A stretch of 64,000 bases of DNA from Arthrobacter sp. SLBN-83 (GTDB lineage Bacteria > Actinomycetota > Actinomycetes > Actinomycetales > Micrococcaceae). A program made the position numbers and the translations under genes. The notes under the pieces are model-generated. The model ran no database searches. It saw only the letters and a program-made list of their open reading frames with translations, and was not told the DNA's origin. Shown piece after piece: positions 1-9,457 of the stretch. Numbering within the stretch: position 1 is the stretch's first letter; the number at the start of each line of letters is the position of its first letter. The stretch lies in NCBI RefSeq assembly GCF_006715285.1, contig NZ_VFMX01000001.1, forward strand, positions 3,472,001 to 3,536,000. Direction: 5' to 3'.

Positions 1-820
1 ACACGTTCCGTGCCAGCCGGATTTCGGGCACGTCCAGCACCACCACGCCTGCCGGTTTGTTCCGCAGCGCCAACTCCGGAACCAGGGCCGCGCCCAGTCC
101 CGCGGCGGCCATCTCCAGGCTGGCGTGGAAGTCGTCGCTGTGTGCCACCACGCGGGGGTGCAGGTTGCAGCCGGCGAACAGCCGCTCGATCACCATGGCG
201 TCGCTGGTGCCGGGATGGTGCATGATCCATGGCATCTCTGAAAGGTGGTCCGCCGCCACCTTGGCATCGGCCCGGAAGCCCCAGCCCGCCGGCAGCACCA
301 CCCGGAAGTCGTCGTCGCCGATCCATTGCCGGTTGATGGTGTTGGGCCAGGCGAAGCCCGTCTGCCCCACCTGGAACACCACCGCCAGGTCGAGGTCCCC
401 GCCGGTGCGCAGGCCCTGGATGGTCTGGCCGGGTTCCGCAACGGATACCCGTAAATCAATGCCCAGTTTCTTCCACGCCGGGTTCTTCAGGATCCGGGGC
501 AGCACGTAGGTGGCCAGGCTGGGGAAGATCCCCAGCCGCAGCTCCTGGCTTTCGCTGTCCTGCGTCCTTGACGCGGCGGCCATGAGTGCCTCAATGTCCG
601 TGAGCACCTTGGCGGCATGCCGGGTCATGACGACGGCGGCCTCCGTGGGGACGACGGCACGCGCCGACCGCTGGAAGAGGGTTACGCCGGTTTCCCGCTC
701 CAACGCGGACATCTGCTGCGAGACGGCCGATGCCGTGTAGCCGAGCGTCGCGGCGGCCGCAGCGAACGAGCCCAGCCGCGTGACCTCCAGGAGGGTCTTC
801 AGGTGCACGGGATTTACCAC
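1..820 (-). CDS. LysR-family transcriptional regulator (C-terminus cut by window start)
   Basis: The minus-strand frame reads VNPVHLKTLLEVTRLGSF at its N-terminus, followed by a winged helix with the LysR signature (AAAATLGYTASAVSQQMSALE) and then a type-2 periplasmic-binding-like effector domain. About 273 residues are visible before the window edge, so only the last part is missing. I place the start at a GTG at 820; GTG codons at 834 and 808 are in frame and possible. It is divergent from the lipid-modification operon starting at 917, the usual arrangement for a LysR protein controlling its neighbour or itself. The ligand cannot be read from the sequence. Confidence 0.85.
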   Translation of the reverse strand, partial: MVNPVHLKTLLEVTRLGSFAAAAATLGYTASAVSQQMSALERETGVTLFQRSARAVVPTEAAVVMTRHAAKVLTDIEALMAAASRTQDSESQELRLGIFPSLATYVLPRILKNPAWKKLGIDLRVSVAEPGQTIQGLRTGGDLDLAVVFQVGQTGFAWPNTINRQWIGDDDFRVVLPAGWGFRADAKVAADHLSEMPWIMHHPGTSDAMVIERLFAGCNLHPRVVAHSDDFHASLEMAAAGLGAALVPELALRNKPAGVVVLDVPEIRLARNV

Positions 821-916
821 CAGCCCACAGTACTGCACCCATCCGCGGCCGGTACTGCGCCGAATTGCCGTCTGTATACCCGGCCCAGCGACAAATGTTC
901 AGCAGAGGAGCATAAG

Positions 917-2305
917 TTGTCACTTAACCCAGCAGGAAGTGCAGGCAGGCGGCGCATCGCCGTGATCGGCAGCGGCGTGGCAGGACTGACGGCCGCCTAT
1001 GTCCTGAACAGGCAGGACGACGTCACCCTGTTCGAAGCAGACTCACGGCTGGGCGGCCACGCCCACACCCACGACATGCCGCAGCCGGACGGAGGCGTCA
1101 TCGGGGTGGACACAGGGTTCATTGTCCATAACGAGCGCACCTATCCCACCCTGCTGCGGCTGTTCGCCGAACTAGGCGTGGAAACGCAGGACTCGGAGAT
1201 GAGCATGTCCATCCGCTGCGACGGCTGCGGACTGGAGTATGCCGGCGCCCGGGATGGTGCCCGGGGGATCATAGCCAAGCCTTCCAGCCTGCTGCGTGGC
1301 CGCTACCTGCTGATGCTGCTGGAGGTCACCCGCTTTTACCGGAAGGCGAGGGAACTACTCAGGACCGCGCCGCCGTCGGCCGTCAGCGACGAAGTGGACA
1401 TCCCGGAACTGACGCTCGGCGCCTTCCTGGAGCGGGAGAAGTTCAGCCCCTACTTCATCTCGCACTTCATGACCCCGGTGGTCAGCGCCGTCTGGTCCTG
1501 CGATCCCACCACCGCCCTTGCCTATCCCGCGCGGTACCTTTTCACATTCCTTGGCCATCACGGGATGTTGGGCATCAAGGGCTCGCCGCAGTGGCGCACG
1601 GTCACCGGCGGCTCGGCCCGGTATGTGGAGAAACTCGCCGCAACACTCAGCGACGTCAGGCTGAACACGCCCGTCATGGCCATCCGGCGGCTGCCTGACG
1701 GGGTGGAGCTCGCAACGGACAGCGGGTTGGAAGACTTTGACGCCGTCATCATCGCCACCCATCCTGCGCAGGCACTGGGGTTCCTGGCCGACGCCACTCC
1801 TGAAGAGAAGGAAGCGCTGGGCGGGATGCCCTACTCGGTGAACCACACCGTGTTCCACCAGGACCCCGCCGTCCTGCCCGCGGCGGACAACGCCAAGGCG
1901 TCCTGGAACTACCGGCTTCCGGGTTGCGACGCCCGGCCGGACAAGGTCCTGGTGAGCTATGACCTGACCCGGCTGCAGCGGCTCACGCCGGCGGACGGCC
2001 GGCCCTACCTGGTGAGCCTGGGCGAATCAGAGCTGATCGCTGACGACGCCGTGCTGGAGCGGATTGTGTACGAGCACCCGCAGTACACCCCTGAGTCGCT
2101 CAAGGCCCAGCAGGCCATCGCCGCCCTGAGCAACAGCCGGATCGCGTACGCCGGGGCCTACCTCGGCTGGGGCTTCCACGAGGACGGCGCCCTCTCCGGC
2201 GTGCGGGCCGCGCAGAAGCTGGGCCGTACGTGGCCGGTGGCGCTCGCCGACTCGGGCGACGCCGCCGGTGAAGGGGAGCGGGAACTGGCCCCGGAACCTG
2301 CATGA
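917..2305 (+). CDS. FAD-dependent amine oxidase/desaturase-like protein
   Basis: About 462 residues. The N-terminal Rossmann motif IAVIGSGVAGLTAAYVL is followed by the acidic ribose-binding end of strand 2 (LFEAD) and the RLGGHAHTHD segment typical of the NAD(P)/FAD amine-oxidase superfamily found beside DUF1365 and cyclopropane-synthase genes. I chose a TTG start at 917 because GAGGAG lies at 905-910. The frame is open further upstream, but that part has no family similarity. The stop overlaps the next ATG by 4 bp (ATGA), indicating translational coupling. Related proteins in other bacteria act on membrane acyl chains, for example in furan or branched fatty-acid formation; the exact reaction here is inferred. 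Confidence 0.85.
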   Translation: MSLNPAGSAGRRRIAVIGSGVAGLTAAYVLNRQDDVTLFEADSRLGGHAHTHDMPQPDGGVIGVDTGFIVHNERTYPTLLRLFAELGVETQDSEMSMSIRCDGCGLEYAGARDGARGIIAKPSSLLRGRYLLMLLEVTRFYRKARELLRTAPPSAVSDEVDIPELTLGAFLEREKFSPYFISHFMTPVVSAVWSCDPTTALAYPARYLFTFLGHHGMLGIKGSPQWRTVTGGSARYVEKLAATLSDVRLNTPVMAIRRLPDGVELATDSGLEDFDAVIIATHPAQALGFLADATPEEKEALGGMPYSVNHTVFHQDPAVLPAADNAKASWNYRLPGCDARPDKVLVSYDLTRLQRLTPADGRPYLVSLGESELIADDAVLERIVYEHPQYTPESLKAQQAIAALSNSRIAYAGAYLGWGFHEDGALSGVRAAQKLGRTWPVALADSGDAAGEGERELAPEPA

Positions 2306-3033
2306 CCATGGACGCCTCGATTTACCGCACCTCCATTTCCCACGTACGGCGCAGTCCCCTGAAGAACGCGTTCACATACCGGAGCTACAGCTGGTTCGTG
2401 GACGTGGACGCCATTCCGCGGCTGCCGTTCCTGCTCCGCCCGCTGGCAGTGTTCCGCGCAGGGGACCACCTGGGCGACCCGGACAGCAGCATCCGGGCCA
2501 ACGTGGAGCGGTACCTGCGGACCCAGGGGTTGGAGCCCGACGGCGGCCCCATCCACATGCTGGCCAGCGCCAGGGTGTTTGGGTACGTCTTCAATCCACT
2601 CACCCTGTTCTGGTGCTACCGCTCCGGCGGAGACCTGCAGTGCGTGGTGGCCGAGGTCCACAACACCTACGGGGAACGCCACTGCTACCTGCTGCGCACC
2701 GACACCAGCGGGCGGGCGTCCGTGCCGAAAGCGTTCTACGTTTCACCCTTCAACGACGTCGACGGGCAGTACCGGATGAAGCTTCCGGCCCCAGGGGACC
2801 GGCTGGCGGTATCCATCATCCTGGACCGGGAGGGGCAGCGGCCCTTCGTGGCCACCATGGACGGACGGCGGAGGCCGGCCACGGTCCGGAACATCCTGGC
2901 GGCCGCCCTGGCGGTGCCTGCCGCGCCGTTGCTGGTATCCGCCCTGATCCGGATTCAGGGCATTAAACTCTGGGCAAGACGCCTGCCCGTCGTTGCCAGA
3001 CCACATCACCCCTCACAGGAGGCAGTTCAATGA
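2302..3033 (+). CDS. DUF1365 family protein
   Basis: 243 residues. The DUF1365 hallmarks are present: an N-terminal H-V-R-RSPLKNAFTYR segment, ARVFGYVFNPLTLFWCY near residue 90, and EVHNTYGERHCYLL near residue 120. The biochemical role of DUF1365 is not established. The family nearly always sits between a flavin amine oxidase and a cyclopropane-synthase-like methyltransferase, as here, and is thought to serve lipid modification. It starts 4 bp inside the preceding gene and overlaps the following ATG by 4 bp, so the three proteins are probably made in fixed ratio. A hydrophobic stretch near residues 205-215 may allow membrane contact. Confidence 0.85.
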   Translation: MTMDASIYRTSISHVRRSPLKNAFTYRSYSWFVDVDAIPRLPFLLRPLAVFRAGDHLGDPDSSIRANVERYLRTQGLEPDGGPIHMLASARVFGYVFNPLTLFWCYRSGGDLQCVVAEVHNTYGERHCYLLRTDTSGRASVPKAFYVSPFNDVDGQYRMKLPAPGDRLAVSIILDREGQRPFVATMDGRRRPATVRNILAAALAVPAAPLLVSALIRIQGIKLWARRLPVVARPHHPSQEAVQ

Positions 3034-4370
3034 CAATGACTGACGACAACGGCACCACCGCCGGGCATCATTCCGCAGCCTGGGGCGCAACCGGTGTGCC
3101 GGCGTCGCCCGCCACCATCGATCCGGACCGCTGGCCCGGTGTTGCCACACCGCCGTCGGGCCTCAAGGCTGACGTCGCCGGCAAAGCTGCCGGCCTGCTC
3201 TTCAAGGGGGCAGTCAAGCGGCTGCCGCTGCGGGTGGAATATCCGGACGGAACGGTGCTGGGAACGGGCGGACAGGATGCCCCTGTGATGACCATGGTGC
3301 GGCCGGAGGCCTTCGAGAACCGGATCGGCGACAACGGCCTGATCGGACTGGGGGAGTCCTTCATGGCCGGTGACTGGGAAGCCTCCGACCTGGCCGCGGT
3401 GCTTGAAGTATTCGCCGCCTCCGTGGACGTACTGATTCCCATGCCGCTGCAGAAGCTGCGCTCGCTGTACCTGCCCCGCACGCCCCGCCAGGAACGCAAT
3501 GCCGAACAGAACACGCGGAGCAACATCTCAAGGCACTACGACCTGTCCAACGAGCTGTTCTCCAACTTCCTGGACGCCACCATGAGCTACTCGTCGGCAC
3601 TGTTCCCGGACAAGGCCGGCCCGCTGTCCTCTGTGGGCTGGGACCTCCTCGCGGAAGCCCAGCAGGCCAAGATTGACCGGTTGCTGGACAAGGCCGGCGT
3701 GGGCCAGGGGACCCGGCTGCTGGAAATCGGCACCGGGTGGGGTGAGCTTGCCCTGCGCGCCGCTGCCCGAGGCGCCACCGTTTACTCCGTCACGCTTTCC
3801 AGCGAGCAGAAGGCGCTGGCCGAGTCACGAATCGCGGAGGCCGGGTTCGCGGACCGGGTGACCGTGGCCCTGCAGGACTACCGGGCGGTGGAAGGCGAGT
3901 ACGACGCCGTGGTGTCCGTGGAAATGATTGAGGCCGTGGGTTATGAATACTGGCCCATCTACTTCCAGACGATCGACCGTGTCCTGGCCCCCGGCGGAAA
4001 GGTTGCCATCCAGGCCATCACCATGCCGCATGGGCGGATGCTGGCCACCCGCAACGCGTACACGTGGGTGCACAAGTACATCTTCCCCGGCGGTTTCCTG
4101 CCGTCGGTCCGGGCCATCGAGGGCGTGACCCAGCAGCACACCACCCTGCGCGTCCGGGAGCGCATGGGGATGGGTGACCACTACGCCGCCACGTTGCGGC
4201 TGTGGGAGGAGCGGTTCCTTTCGCGGTCCCGGGAAGTGGGGGAGTTGGGCTTCGATGCCGTCTTCCAACGGATGTGGTTGTTCTACCTCTGCTACTCGCG
4301 CGCCGGTTTCCAGTCGGGGTACCTGGACGTGCAGCAGATAGTGCTGGACCGCCGGGAGGCGCAGCTCTAG
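3030..4370 (+). CDS. Cyclopropane-fatty-acyl-phospholipid synthase-like methyltransferase
   Basis: 446 residues, close to the usual CFA synthase length. The SAM-binding motif I (LLEIGTGWGELALRAA) is near residue 230, the catalytic-domain signature SNISRHYDLSNELFSNFLDATMSY near 165, and the GYEYWPIYFQTID region near 305. Members transfer a methyl group from S-adenosylmethionine to an unsaturated acyl chain of a phospholipid, giving cyclopropane, methylene-branched or furan-precursor products. The start ATG at 3030 has AGGAGG 7 bases upstream and overlaps the DUF1365 stop. Operon context suggests it works with the flavoprotein. Whether the product is a cyclopropane or a methylated alkene cannot be told from sequence. 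Confidence 0.88.
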   Translation: MTMTDDNGTTAGHHSAAWGATGVPASPATIDPDRWPGVATPPSGLKADVAGKAAGLLFKGAVKRLPLRVEYPDGTVLGTGGQDAPVMTMVRPEAFENRIGDNGLIGLGESFMAGDWEASDLAAVLEVFAASVDVLIPMPLQKLRSLYLPRTPRQERNAEQNTRSNISRHYDLSNELFSNFLDATMSYSSALFPDKAGPLSSVGWDLLAEAQQAKIDRLLDKAGVGQGTRLLEIGTGWGELALRAAARGATVYSVTLSSEQKALAESRIAEAGFADRVTVALQDYRAVEGEYDAVVSVEMIEAVGYEYWPIYFQTIDRVLAPGGKVAIQAITMPHGRMLATRNAYTWVHKYIFPGGFLPSVRAIEGVTQQHTTLRVRERMGMGDHYAATLRLWEERFLSRSREVGELGFDAVFQRMWLFYLCYSRAGFQSGYLDVQQIVLDRREAQL

Positions 4371-4402
4371 GTTTGCCTGTTAAGGGAAGGGGAGGAACAG
4401 GG

Positions 4403-4924
4403 ATGAAACTCAAGACACTGGCATGGACGACGGCGGCAACGGTCGCCACCGCCGCGGCAGGCGGGGTGGCTACCGACCCCCAGAGCAGCTGGTACCTCAA
4501 GCTGCGTAAGCCCGACTGGCAGCCACCGGCTATTGCGTTTCCTGTGGTGTGGACTGCCCTGTACGCCGATTTGGCGTTGACGTCCGCAGTCGCGCTGGAC
4601 CGGGCTGCTGAACGGGACAAAGCTGCCGACAGTCCCGGCCCGGTCCGTAAGGACCACCGCCGGGAGCTGCGTTCCTACCAGGGTGCACTGGCCGCCAACC
4701 TGGTCCTTAACGCGTCGTGGAGCTGGTTTTTCTGGCGCTCCCGGCGGCCGTGGCTGGGAGCTGCCGAAGCAGGGGTGCTGGCGGCCAGCAGCGCTGACCT
4801 GGTGCGGAGGACCTACCGGCTGAACCGCACGGCCGGCGTTTCGCTCGCTCCGTATGCCGCCTGGTGCGGGTTCGCCACCGTATTGTCCACAGCAATCGCC
4901 AGGCTCAATCCCGGCGGCAGGTAG
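4403..4924 (+). CDS. TspO/MBR family membrane protein
   Basis: 173 residues. The TspO signature WYLKLRKPDWQPPAIAFPVVW followed by TALY is at residues 30-52, and the family's later W-rich helix appears as NLVLNASWSWFFW. TspO proteins are five-helix membrane proteins that bind porphyrins and sterols and are linked to tetrapyrrole handling and oxidative stress. I chose ATG 4403, with GGAGG at 4391-4395. It follows the methyltransferase by 32 bp on the same strand and is probably the last gene of the operon. An insertion rich in charged residues (ERDKAADSPGPVRKDHR) lies between helices 2 and 3. TspO here supports an oxidative or singlet-oxygen link for the operon. Confidence 0.85.
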   Translation: MKLKTLAWTTAATVATAAAGGVATDPQSSWYLKLRKPDWQPPAIAFPVVWTALYADLALTSAVALDRAAERDKAADSPGPVRKDHRRELRSYQGALAANLVLNASWSWFFWRSRRPWLGAAEAGVLAASSADLVRRTYRLNRTAGVSLAPYAAWCGFATVLSTAIARLNPGGR

Positions 4925-4961
4925 GAACGGGAGGAAATCTTCCACTGCCGCGTGCTGGATC

Positions 4962-5004
4962 AAAGGGTCCTCCATCACTACATGTAGTGATGGAGGGCCC
5001 TTTT
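4962..5004. terminator. Bidirectional 21-bp hairpin with NrdR-like centre
   Basis: A nearly perfect inverted repeat centred between 4982 and 4983 has 21 paired positions (one G-T), with AAAGGG at its left end and CCCTTTT at its right. This fits an intrinsic terminator for the tspO operon. Its centre is CACTACATGTAGTG; the 12-mer ACTACATGTAGT recurs at 5211-5222 before nrdH. Confidence 0.75.
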
Positions 5005-5076
5005 CCTGTGGTGGGACTGGCAGGGCGACACGCCGGGGAATTGCGACACGCGCACTGTGCAAAAGTGTGCAAGTCC

Positions 5077-5093
5077 GTCCACAGGGTGTGGAC
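5077..5093. repeat. Inverted repeat GTCCACA-N3-TGTGGAC
   Basis: A perfect 7-bp inverted repeat with a 3-base spacer lies between the tspO terminator and nrdH. It may be an operator, and the TCCACA/TGTGGA arms also resemble parts of DnaA boxes. The 280 bases around it hold no convincing open frame. Confidence 0.35.
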
Positions 5094-5102
5094 CAACCCC
5101 GC

Positions 5103-5130
5103 AAAAAACCCGGGATCCCGGGCATTTTTT
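5103..5130. terminator. Terminator-like hairpin in nrdH leader region
   Basis: A run of A at 5103-5108 is followed by the self-complementary core CCCGGGATCCCGGG and then CATTTTTTT. The arms and T tract look like an intrinsic terminator usable from either side. Lying 150 bp before nrdH, it either backs up the tspO terminator or insulates the nrd promoter. Confidence 0.55.
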
Positions 5131-5163
5131 TCGGTCCGGCCTGTGGATTAAAGGTGCATTAAA

Positions 5164-5224
5164 TGACATACTTGTAATACATCATCTTGGGGTTCCAAAG
5201 AGGCGTCTGCACTACATGTAGTAT
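5164..5224. promoter_or_regulatory. Candidate NrdR box region upstream of nrdH
   Basis: The perfect palindrome ACTACATGTAGT at 5211-5222 resembles half of the NrdR operator pair that controls ribonucleotide reductase genes (general form acaCwATATwGtgt). A weaker partner, ACATACTTGTAATAC, lies about 44 bp upstream. NrdR represses nrd genes when dATP is high. The assignment rests on position and similarity only. Confidence 0.5.
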
Positions 5225-5285
5225 CTACATACAGCTGGACGGGGACACCGCCCCAGCAAGAGTTCAACTAAGGGGACAGGGACAA

Positions 5286-5531
5286 ATGACCGTAACGGTT
5301 TACACGAAGCCTGCTTGTGTTCAGTGCAACGCCACTTACCGCGCGCTCGACAAAAAGGGCATCACCTACCAGAGCGTTGACATCTCCCAGGACGCCGAGG
5401 CACTCGAGCGCCTGAAGGCACTGGGCTACATGCAGGCTCCCGTTGTGGTCACCGACCAGGACCACTGGTCCGGCTTCCGCCCGGACAAGATCGAAGAACT
5501 GGCACTCTCTGCCGTTTCTTCCGTGGCCTAG
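5286..5531 (+). CDS. nrdH: NrdH glutaredoxin-like protein
   Basis: 81 residues with the NrdH redox motif CVQC at residues 11-14 ([15 protein letters not shown]) and the C-terminal [12 protein letters not shown] stretch that distinguishes NrdH from ordinary glutaredoxins. NrdH is the cytosolic hydrogen donor of class Ib ribonucleotide reductase and is itself reduced by thioredoxin reductase. I use ATG 5286, preceded by AAGGGGACAGGG. It is the first gene of nrdHIEF. The leader contains the candidate NrdR palindrome. Confidence 0.95.
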   Translation: MTVTVYTKPACVQCNATYRALDKKGITYQSVDISQDAEALERLKALGYMQAPVVVTDQDHWSGFRPDKIEELALSAVSSVA

Positions 5532-5581
5532 GAGCCACAGCTTTTCCTGCCGGCAACCAACTACCAGCTGAGGTGACTCCC

Positions 5582-6091
5582 ATGGCACCAACAGCACAGC
5601 GTGACCACACGGCTCAGCGTGTGGAGGTGTCCCCGCCGGCCACAGATCGGAACGATCTTGGGCAGGCCCTCACGGAGAGCCAGCTCATCTACTTTTCCTC
5701 CACATCCGAGAACACCAGCCGCTTCGTTGCGAAGCTTGGCCGTGAGGTGGCCCGGATCCCACTATATGCAAAGGACGCACCCCTTCTCGCCACCCGGCCG
5801 TTCGTGCTGGTGGTGCCCACCTATGGCGGCACCGGGGGAGAGGGGTCCGTTCCCAAGCAGGTCATCCGGTTCCTGAACAACCCGCAGAACAGGAAACTGC
5901 TCCGCGGTGTTATTGGCGCCGGCAACACAAACTTCGGGGATAACTACTGCATGGCCGCGGACATCATCGCCGCCAAGTGCCAGGTACCCCACCTTTATCG
6001 ATTCGAACTTATGGGAACGCCGGAAGACGTCACCCGGGTCAACCAAGGATTGGACAAGTTTTGGACACGACTGTCGCAGACACAGAAGTAA
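5582..6091 (+). CDS. nrdI: NrdI flavodoxin-like protein
   Basis: 169 residues. The flavodoxin-like core starts near residue 35 with [18 protein letters not shown], an FMN phosphate loop, followed by [10 protein letters not shown] and [12 protein letters not shown], both diagnostic for NrdI. NrdI supplies the oxidant that assembles the dimanganese-tyrosyl radical of NrdF. About 30 N-terminal residues are an extension relative to minimal NrdI. ATG 5582 is preceded by GAGGTGA at the right distance; a GTG at 5573 is in frame but overlaps that site. The 3' end overlaps the probable start of nrdE. Confidence 0.93.
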   Translation: MAPTAQRDHTAQRVEVSPPATDRNDLGQALTESQLIYFSSTSENTSRFVAKLGREVARIPLYAKDAPLLATRPFVLVVPTYGGTGGEGSVPKQVIRFLNNPQNRKLLRGVIGAGNTNFGDNYCMAADIIAAKCQVPHLYRFELMGTPEDVTRVNQGLDKFWTRLSQTQK

Positions 6092-8232
6092 CCAGGGCCC
6101 AGAAACCTGAGATGCCTGCCGCCTACAAGGGGCTGGGCTATCACGAGCTGAACGCCATGCTGAACCTTTATGGTCCCAATGGCGAAATCCAGTTCGGCGC
6201 GGACCGCGAGGCTGCGCACCAGTACTTCCTGCAGCACGTGAACAACAACACGGTGTTCTTCCATGACCTGGAAGAGAAGCTCGACTACCTGGTGAAGAAC
6301 CAGTACTACGAGCGCGAGACGCTTGACCAGTACACGATGAACTTCATCCGTGAGCTGTTCAACCGCGCCTACAAGAAGAAGTTCCGCTTCGAAACATTCC
6401 TGGGTGCCTTCAAGTTCTACACCTCGTACACCCTGAAGACGTTCGACGGCAAGCGCTTCCTGGAGCGCTATGAGGACCGCGTGTGCATGGTTGCCCTGCA
6501 CCTTGCCCGCGGCAACGAGCAGCTTGCCACCCAGATGGTGGACGAGATCATCGAAGGCCGCTTCCAGCCGGCCACCCCCACGTTCCTGAACGCCGGCAAG
6601 AAGCAGCGCGGCGAACTGGTCTCCTGCTTCCTGCTCCGCATCGAAGACAACATGGAATCGATCGGACGCTCCATCAACTCCGCCCTGCAGCTGTCCAAGC
6701 GCGGCGGCGGCGTGGCCTTCGCGCTGACCAACATCCGCGAAGTCGGCGCCCCGATCAAGCAGATCGAGAACCAGTCCTCCGGCGTCATCCCCGTGATGAA
6801 GCTCCTCGAAGACAGCTTCTCCTACGCAAACCAGCTCGGCGCCCGCCAGGGTGCAGGTGCCGTTTACCTGCACGCACACCACCCGGACATCTACCGGTTC
6901 CTGGACACCAAGCGCGAGAACGCGGACGAAAAGATCCGCATCAAGACCCTCTCCCTCGGCGTCGTCATCCCGGACATCACGTTCGAGCTGGCCAAGAAGG
7001 ACGAGGACATGTACCTGTTCTCGCCCTACGACGTGGAACGCGTCTACGGCATGCCGTTCTCCGACGTCTCGGTCACCGAGAAGTACTACGAGATGGTGGA
7101 CGACTCCCGGATCAAGAAGACCAAGATCAAGGCCCGCGAGTTCTTCCAGACCCTCGCCGAGATCCAGTTCGAGTCCGGTTACCCGTACATCATGTTCGAG
7201 GACACCGTGAACCGGGCCAACCCGATCGACGGCAAGATCATCATGTCCAACCTGTGCTCGGAGATCCTCCAGGTTTCCCAGCCAACCACGTACAACGATG
7301 ACCTGTCCTACGCCGACACCGGCAAGGACATCTCCTGCAACCTGGGTTCGCTGAACATCGCCAAGACCATGGATTCCCCGGACTTCGGACTGACTATCGA
7401 GACCGCCATCCGGTCCCTCTCGGCAGTGTCGGACATGTCCAACATCACCTCGGTGCCGTCCATTGCCAAGGGCAACGACCAAAGCCACGCCATCGGCCTG
7501 GGCCAGATGAACCTGCACGGCTACCTGGCACGCGAGCGGGTCCACTACGGCTCCGAAGAAGGCCTGGACTTCACCAACATCTACTTCTACACCGTGGTGT
7601 ACCACGCGGTCCGCGCCTCCAACCTGCTGGCCATCGAAACCGGCCAGACGTTCGGCGGCTTCGAGAAGTCCAAGTACGCGTCTGGTGAATACTTCGACAA
7701 GTACACGGAGCAGGAGTGGGTGCCGCAGACCGAGAAGGTCCGCGAGCTCTTCAAGGACGTCCACATCCCCACCCAGGCTGACTGGCTGGCGCTGAAGGCT
7801 TCCGTCATGGAGCACGGCATCTACAACCAGAACCTGCAGGCTGTTCCGCCCACCGGCTCGATCTCCTACATCAACAACTCCACCTCCTCCATCCACCCGG
7901 TGGCGTCCAAGATCGAAATCCGCAAGGAAGGCAAGCTGGGCCGTGTCTACTACCCGGCGCCGTACCTGACCAACGACAACCTGGAGTACTACCAGGACGC
8001 GTACGAGATCGGTTACGAGAAGGTCATCGACACCTACGCTGCCGCCACCCAGCACGTTGACCAGGGGCTGTCGCTGACGCTGTTCTTCAAGGACACGGCC
8101 ACCACGCGAGACATCAACAAGGCCCAGATCTATGCCTGGAAGAAGGGCATCAAGACCATCTACTACATCCGTCTCCGCCAGCTCGCGCTGGAAGGGACTG
8201 AGGTTGAGGGCTGCGTCAGCTGCATGCTCTAG
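6061..8232 (+). CDS. nrdE: Class Ib ribonucleoside-diphosphate reductase, alpha subunit
   Basis: About 723 residues. It starts with the class Ib motif [15 protein letters not shown], carries the NLCSEILQ and CNLGSLNI active-site segments and the [11 protein letters not shown] loop, and ends in the redox pair EGCVSCML. It reduces ribonucleoside diphosphates to deoxyribonucleotides using the NrdF radical. It lacks the long N-terminal ATP cone of class Ia enzymes, as expected for NrdE. I place the start at TTG 6061, inside the nrdI 3' end, with AAGGA about 8 bases upstream; ATG 6112 (MPAAYKG) is the alternative. Confidence 0.95.
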   Translation: MDTTVADTEVTRAQKPEMPAAYKGLGYHELNAMLNLYGPNGEIQFGADREAAHQYFLQHVNNNTVFFHDLEEKLDYLVKNQYYERETLDQYTMNFIRELFNRAYKKKFRFETFLGAFKFYTSYTLKTFDGKRFLERYEDRVCMVALHLARGNEQLATQMVDEIIEGRFQPATPTFLNAGKKQRGELVSCFLLRIEDNMESIGRSINSALQLSKRGGGVAFALTNIREVGAPIKQIENQSSGVIPVMKLLEDSFSYANQLGARQGAGAVYLHAHHPDIYRFLDTKRENADEKIRIKTLSLGVVIPDITFELAKKDEDMYLFSPYDVERVYGMPFSDVSVTEKYYEMVDDSRIKKTKIKAREFFQTLAEIQFESGYPYIMFEDTVNRANPIDGKIIMSNLCSEILQVSQPTTYNDDLSYADTGKDISCNLGSLNIAKTMDSPDFGLTIETAIRSLSAVSDMSNITSVPSIAKGNDQSHAIGLGQMNLHGYLARERVHYGSEEGLDFTNIYFYTVVYHAVRASNLLAIETGQTFGGFEKSKYASGEYFDKYTEQEWVPQTEKVRELFKDVHIPTQADWLALKASVMEHGIYNQNLQAVPPTGSISYINNSTSSIHPVASKIEIRKEGKLGRVYYPAPYLTNDNLEYYQDAYEIGYEKVIDTYAAATQHVDQGLSLTLFFKDTATTRDINKAQIYAWKKGIKTIYYIRLRQLALEGTEVEGCVSCML

Positions 8233-8248
8233 TTGCACCGTCAACTAA

Positions 8249-9304
<1,056 letters not shown>

Positions 9305-9332
9305 TCTTCTTCCTTCTTCAATGGTGGGCCCG

Positions 9333-9368
9333 AATGACCCCGCATGCTGAGGCATGCGGGGTCATTTT
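9333..9368 (+). terminator. Intrinsic terminator after nrdF
   Basis: A perfect 15-bp stem (AATGACCCCGCATGC) with loop TGAG ends in TCATTTT. It lies 28 bp after the nrdF stop. Confidence 0.85.
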
Positions 9369-9457
9369 GCACACCTCAGGCTGAACTGCGTCGGACCCGG
9401 ACTCCGTACCTGCGTTCCGGACCGGAATTCTTCCTCGCCCGGCGTGGTTCCAGCAGT

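Noticed and set aside
5077..5093. TGTGGAC/GTCCACA elements near nrdH as a replication origin with DnaA boxes
   Set aside because: Only one imperfect pair is present; no cluster of DnaA boxes, no AT-rich unwinding region and no dnaA or dnaN nearby.
5995..8244. A 749-codon open frame on the minus strand opposite nrdE
   Set aside because: It mirrors the third-position G/C bias of nrdE, is rich in Val/Leu/Gly/Asp without domains, and has no ribosome site. It is an antisense shadow.
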